Source: Hoylesella buccalis ATCC 35310 (lineage in GTDB: Bacteria > Bacteroidota > Bacteroidia > Bacteroidales > Bacteroidaceae). Taken from it: a DNA stretch of 64,000 bases. Within the stretch, counting starts at the first letter, position 1. The number at the start of each line of letters is the position of its first letter. The stretch spans positions 2,666,001 through 2,730,000 of the forward strand of contig NZ_CP102287.1 of NCBI RefSeq assembly GCF_025151385.1. The letters run 5' to 3'. Shown one piece after another: positions 60,205 to 64,000 of the stretch. The notes under the pieces were generated by a model, which did no database searches, was not told the origin of the DNA, and was given only the letters and a program-made list of their open reading frames with translations. Made by a program: the position numbers and the translations under genes.

Positions 60205-60894
60205 ATGGAGAAAATCACACAAGACAATTTCGAGGAAAAATATGTAGACCCCATTGAACAGCGGCAGATAGACAAGTTTGTGTGCGACGAGATGTCGCGC
60301 CAGATACACCGCTACATCAAGGGAATGTCGGGTACAAAAGCCATGATGGAGAAGTTTGAGGCGCAGTTGTCCACCCTGAGCGTACCGCAGAAGGAGGAGG
60401 CCATCGCACGGTATATCGACCTGAACCGCAAGGTGCTGAGCGGGTTGGATTTGAAAATTGTGCTGACACGAGCCATCGCCAACTATTGCGACACGTTCAG
60501 TTACATGCTCGAGCTGGTGAACGACAAGCGCAAGTGGGTGTTCTACCTCAACCGCATCAAATCGAAGTACATTCAATATCATTCCGTGATTGAGCAAGAT
60601 GGCAAGTTTGGCCTGTGTGATCATCGTGGCAACATCTTGGTTCACCCCGTGTATGATTTCGTTCGAACGTGTTACATTTATGTGGATGACCTGGTGACCA
60701 TGCCCGTCATCGTGCAGAAGGAAGGTAAGATGGGATTGATACTTCCCGATGGGAAAGACACCATCGTGGCACCTTTTGAGTATGATGATATCTCGTTGCG
60801 TGAGGAATATCCCTACTTTGAGGCTACACGAGGGGACGAACAAGGATACATTCACAGCGACGGACACTTCGAGGTTGCCCCGCATTCACGGTAA
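60205..60894 (+). CDS. WG-repeat-containing protein
   Basis: A 229-residue cytoplasmic-looking protein. The N-terminal 120 residues are charged and helical (YVDPIEQRQIDKFVCDEMSR). The C-terminal ~100 residues carry WG-type repeats: DGKFGLCDHRGNILVHPVYDFV, GKMGLILPDGKDTIVAPFEYDDI and QGYIHSDG. WG repeats are found in bacterial proteins of mostly unknown function. The gene lies between two inverted copies of repeat R2 (59897-60083 and 60969-61153) with no partner gene. Start chosen from the Shine-Dalgarno site at 60191-60197. Confidence 0.75.
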   Translation: MEKITQDNFEEKYVDPIEQRQIDKFVCDEMSRQIHRYIKGMSGTKAMMEKFEAQLSTLSVPQKEEAIARYIDLNRKVLSGLDLKIVLTRAIANYCDTFSYMLELVNDKRKWVFYLNRIKSKYIQYHSVIEQDGKFGLCDHRGNILVHPVYDFVRTCYIYVDDLVTMPVIVQKEGKMGLILPDGKDTIVAPFEYDDISLREEYPYFEATRGDEQGYIHSDGHFEVAPHSR

Positions 60895-60968
60895 ATTTCT
60901 CGTTTATCAGTTGGTTGCTACATCCTTTCGGCAAGGAAGGAGGCTTTCGTTTACGGGTTATGTTGTTG

Positions 60969-61153
60969 AACAACGAATGAAACAAACGTAACGAATGACG
61001 TAAACGCGGCAATGAACGCAAGCGTTCTGCGAATGAAACAAAACAGCCGACATAAACATATTGTGTGTCTTTGCCAAATTTGCTTCATTCGGTGAACGCT
61101 TGCGTTCATTGAACCAAGCCATCGAATTCGTTCCATTTGTTCAATTTGTTGTT
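60969..61153 (+). repeat. MITE-like repeat R2, copy 3
   Basis: A 185-bp core starting AACAACGAATGAAAC and ending CAATTTGTTGTT, with internal arms ATGAACGCAAGCGTTC and GAACGCTTGCGTTCAT. Same orientation as copy 1 and opposite to copy 2. The flank ACATGTAAGAGCCGTTG follows. The rest of 60895-61315 has no gene. Confidence 0.8.
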
Positions 61154-61273
61154 AAAACAAATCAAATGATTGTTTTGCCAACAAGTAATCTTTTTACATG
61201 TAAGAGCCGTTGATGGGATGTTAAATTCTGCAAGAAAATAAAGTTTTTTCTCCTATTTATCAGATGGTTGTTG

Positions 61274-61281
61274 TATCTTTG
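61274..61281 (+). promoter_or_regulatory. -7 box (TATCTTTG) of the GH76 gene
   Basis: TATCTTTG matches TAnnTTTG and lies 34 nt upstream of the ATG at 61316. Confidence 0.65.
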
Positions 61282-61315
61282 CGGCAACACTAGATCTTAA
61301 CAATATCATCAACCT

Positions 61316-64000
61316 ATGATACCGACAATGAAGAAATTTTTATTACTAAGCGTGTTCTGTTCCCTCATGCACCTGGCTTGGAGTGCTGTGCTTGAGGGCA
61401 AGACTTACCGCATTGTTTCTGTTGGAGCGAAAGACAAGTCGCTTTTGATTGAAAACTCATCCTTGGCAAACAATGCTAACATCTTGCTGTGGACCGATAT
61501 GAATGTGCCTTCTCAGCAATGGGAGGCGGTGCGCAATGACGACGGTTCTTTTGCATTCAAGAATGTATATAGTGGTAAGTTCTTGACCCGGAGAGGCGTG
61601 TTGGGCAAGACTTCACAATTGTACCAAACCACTTTCAGCACCTTTTCTTCCTCCAAATGGAGGGTAGAAGCCGTGGTGGGTCAGGCTGCTCAATATCAAC
61701 TGGTACAGCAGGACGGCGGACAATTGTATTGTATCACCACCCCCAGCACGAATGATGGTGCGACATTGTCGGTTGATGTGGTTCAAAAAAATCAAACAGG
61801 TGGGGCCGAACCTTCTCAAATATGGCAGTTGGTGGAGGTTGAACCCATCAACAAAATCACTCGTGAGCTGAGAGATGAGGTGATGAATGGATGGACCAAA
61901 CAGTTTGTGCGACCCCGTGGTGCCAACGTTTCGTTTGGCATTGGCGGCGGATGGGGCGATGCCGAAATGCTGGAAACCATGTTGGACGCGTACGAAACGT
62001 CTGGCCAAGAAGCGTATTTAGACCTATTTAAAAAAGGCTTCAACTATTTTAAGTCTAAGGTAAAGGACAATTGGTTGCGACACTTTTGGTTTGGGTATAG
62101 ATGGAATGGACAAGATTTCAACGACGACGTGATGTGGATGATCATCGCTTCTGCTCGTGCCGGACTTCTCACTGGCTCAACCATCTACACCCAATTGGCT
62201 AAAAATAATTTTGACGCCATCTATCAACGGGCGTACAACCCATGGGGCATGCTGCGGTGGGCAGAACGCTCGGGCGACCGCAACGGCACCAACTCGTGTA
62301 TCAACGGTCCGGCTGAAGTAGCCGCTTGTTATATTGCCATGGCCACAGGTGATGAAACCTATTATGCCAAAGCCCGCGACCTTTATGCCAAACAACGCCG
62401 GTATTTATTCAATGCGTCTACGGGACAAGTGTTTGATTCGTTTATCTGGGACGCGACAACCAATCTGCCTTCCAAGTACAATCGATGGGCCTCTACCTAC
62501 AATCAAGGCACCATGTTGGGCGCAGCCGTCATGCTTTACAACCATTATGGCGACGAACAGTACAAGCAAGATGCAGAGCGAATCATGGAATACACCGTGA
62601 AGCATCTCTGTAACCAAGAAGGTATCATCAATGTTTGTCAAGTGGTGGACGGCGATTTATCAGGCTTTAAAGGCATTTTGATGCGCTATGTGCGAAAGTT
62701 CATCATCGATTTGAACAAGCCCGAGTATGTGGAATGGATGCAAAAGAACGCCATGCAGGCTTACAGCAACATGAATTCTCGTGGCGTGATTCACTCTGCA
62801 TGGCTGACAAAGTCGCGTGAAGACTTTATGTTTGGTGACAAAAAAGTTGGCGAGCAGCCTTTTGGATGTTCCACAGCCGTGTCCGTAGCGTTCAATACAC
62901 CACTGAACGACAGTCGTATTGTCAAGGATGCGTTTCAGCCTGTTCGCGCAGATGAATTTAATGCGATACAAGGTGTCTATTTGAAGGACAGCAATTCAGG
63001 AAAATCGCCCTTGGAGATTTCAAATATCAAGAATGATTATTATGTGGGATATAACTGGGTTGACTTTGGTGGCCAACCCGCAACTTCGGTGTCGTTCTAT
63101 GTCTCCGAGTTGGGCAACGCCAGTTATCAATGTGCCATTGAGGTTCATTTAGACAGTATAGATGGCCCCTGCATCGGCACAGCTGCCATTCCCAACACGC
63201 CCGGTTGGAAGACCGTTACCGCACCTGTTGCACCGACAGACGGTATGCATCAGGTTTATTTGAAATTCGTGAACAAGGAGAATGTTGCGGCGGTGGATAA
63301 CTTCAGGTTGGCTGAAATGCAGTTTGGTACCGATCGGGAAGCATTGCCTGGCGACATAACAGATAATGGTGGGCAGCTTAAGACCGATCAACAGGTGTAC
63401 GACTTGGGCAGTTTGACCGATAATCGATTGACAACTTCGGCCACGGTGCCTGCTTTCAAAGGGCAAGCCATGTTCCATTATCGTTCTGTGGCACCCGCAC
63501 TTTTGAAGGGATATGCGATAGGCAGTGGCACTGGTGACGCATCGTTTGATGCCAAAAGCTGGACCTTGCAGGGATCGAATGACGGTCAGACCTGGACAAC
63601 GCTTGATACACAAGAAGCGCAAGCGTTTGCCATGCGTTGCCAAAACAAGCACTTCAGCGTGAATACCAACAAGACTTTTACGGATTATCGCCTACTCGTT
63701 ACCGCAACAAACGGCGGCAAAGCGTTGCATATAGGCGAGTGGCAACTCCTGGGAACCTGCCTCTTGAGCGATGATATCACAGCCGATGGCGGCAGTATGA
63801 TGCACCCAGAAGGTTCTTCGTTGATTGACAAAAACGCCTCTACCATGGCATCTTTTGACGCAAATCAGGATGTTGTGATTGAATATAAGGCTGCTGGAAG
63901 CTATGTGCTAACCTCCTATAGTTTGACTAACGGTGATTCAAAGGCTGCTGACAATCCAGCTGGTTGGGTACTCTACGGATCCAGTGATGGCCGAAACTGG
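61316..64000 (+). CDS. Modular GH76 alpha-1,6-mannanase, 3' end beyond the window
   Basis: An open frame of 895 codons without a stop reaches the window end, so the protein is incomplete. The signal peptide (MKKFLLLSVFCSLMHLAWS after a short MIPT lead) is followed by a RICIN-type beta-trefoil domain (about 28-165: TYRIVSVGAKDKSLLIENSS, SQQWEAV). The GH76 catalytic domain (about 190-530) contains the paired aspartates Asp270-Asp271 in NDDVMWMIIASARAG. A CBM6-like module (about 550-670) and an F5/8C discoidin-like module (about 690-815: SWTLQGSNDGQTW) follow, and a second discoidin-like module seems to begin near the end. It should cleave alpha-1,6-mannan such as fungal cell-wall mannan. The start may also be 61328. 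Confidence 0.85.
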   Translation, partial: MIPTMKKFLLLSVFCSLMHLAWSAVLEGKTYRIVSVGAKDKSLLIENSSLANNANILLWTDMNVPSQQWEAVRNDDGSFAFKNVYSGKFLTRRGVLGKTSQLYQTTFSTFSSSKWRVEAVVGQAAQYQLVQQDGGQLYCITTPSTNDGATLSVDVVQKNQTGGAEPSQIWQLVEVEPINKITRELRDEVMNGWTKQFVRPRGANVSFGIGGGWGDAEMLETMLDAYETSGQEAYLDLFKKGFNYFKSKVKDNWLRHFWFGYRWNGQDFNDDVMWMIIASARAGLLTGSTIYTQLAKNNFDAIYQRAYNPWGMLRWAERSGDRNGTNSCINGPAEVAACYIAMATGDETYYAKARDLYAKQRRYLFNASTGQVFDSFIWDATTNLPSKYNRWASTYNQGTMLGAAVMLYNHYGDEQYKQDAERIMEYTVKHLCNQEGIINVCQVVDGDLSGFKGILMRYVRKFIIDLNKPEYVEWMQKNAMQAYSNMNSRGVIHSAWLTKSREDFMFGDKKVGEQPFGCSTAVSVAFNTPLNDSRIVKDAFQPVRADEFNAIQGVYLKDSNSGKSPLEISNIKNDYYVGYNWVDFGGQPATSVSFYVSELGNASYQCAIEVHLDSIDGPCIGTAAIPNTPGWKTVTAPVAPTDGMHQVYLKFVNKENVAAVDNFRLAEMQFGTDREALPGDITDNGGQLKTDQQVYDLGSLTDNRLTTSATVPAFKGQAMFHYRSVAPALLKGYAIGSGTGDASFDAKSWTLQGSNDGQTWTTLDTQEAQAFAMRCQNKHFSVNTNKTFTDYRLLVTATNGGKALHIGEWQLLGTCLLSDDITADGGSMMHPEGSSLIDKNASTMASFDANQDVVIEYKAAGSYVLTSYSLTNGDSKAADNPAGWVLYGSSDGRNW

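Noticed and set aside
60163..60885. 240-codon minus-strand open frame opposite the WG-repeat gene
   Set aside because: The plus-strand frame has WG repeats, a promoter and a Shine-Dalgarno site, and the minus frame has none of these.

Overview
The window is chromosomal DNA from a member of Bacteroidota, most likely a Prevotella-like species of Prevotellaceae. The evidence is the repeated TAnnTTTG -7 promoter box (usually TATCTTTG) ahead of genes, the near absence of Shine-Dalgarno sites, and the gene families: DUF4294, DUF4369 thioredoxin-fold lipoproteins, FKBP lipoproteins, a TGS-domain uridine kinase-like protein, fused 2-oxoacid:ferredoxin oxidoreductase subunits, and a surface protein with a type IX secretion (T9SS)-like C-terminal sorting domain. 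The genus is an inference. No rRNA, tRNA, CRISPR array, transposase or phage gene was recognised.

Layout. 0-7.5 kb: start of an SF1 helicase, an orphan FecE-type ABC ATPase, an alpha/beta hydrolase, then a tightly coupled set of Ca2+ P-type ATPase, HAD phosphatase, RibF and CPBP protease. 7.6-13.6 kb (minus strand): ECF sigma factor with putative anti-sigma, then topA-aroK-speA. 14.3-16.4 kb: a thioredoxin-fold lipoprotein without its CXXC, and a secreted esterase. 16.7-25.1 kb: a surface-glycan block with an LpxL-like acyltransferase, GT4, GT2, GT90, GT2, an integral-membrane GT87-like enzyme, and an oppositely oriented deacetylase-GtrB-GtrA set. 25.2-29.5 kb: a helix-hairpin-helix/outer-membrane-barrel fusion and a GH3 glycosidase. 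29.8-32.7 kb: korAB. 32.8-41 kb: DUF4294, an M28 peptidase or glutaminyl cyclase, Lrp with a C26-M19 fusion, three tandem FKBPs, a zinc-less sirtuin and DUF1893. 41.2-48.7 kb: Na/Pi symporter, TGS-kinase, MFS efflux protein, a cytosine deaminase-like enzyme and YitT. 49.3-51.5 kb: a double-rubredoxin rubrerythrin and enolase. 52.2-61 kb: an accessory region with a 1987-residue surface protein preceded by an overlooked 57-residue ORF, an AraC regulator and a WG-repeat protein. 61.3 kb to the end: a modular GH76 alpha-mannanase, cut by the window edge.

Between the genes are at least three repeat families. R1 is a ~225-bp element with two inverted copies 35 kb apart. R2 is a ~185-bp element with terminal inverted repeats and three copies, two of them flanking the WG-repeat gene and one with its core flipped relative to its flank. 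The third is a run of four 22-bp units related to one end of R1.

The most interesting signals are the R2 and R1 families, the Gtr-like glycan-decoration set with a deacetylase and a membrane glycosyltransferase, the small ORF leading the giant surface protein, and a group of genes whose start codon lies only 8-10 nt after the -7 box, implying nearly leaderless mRNAs.
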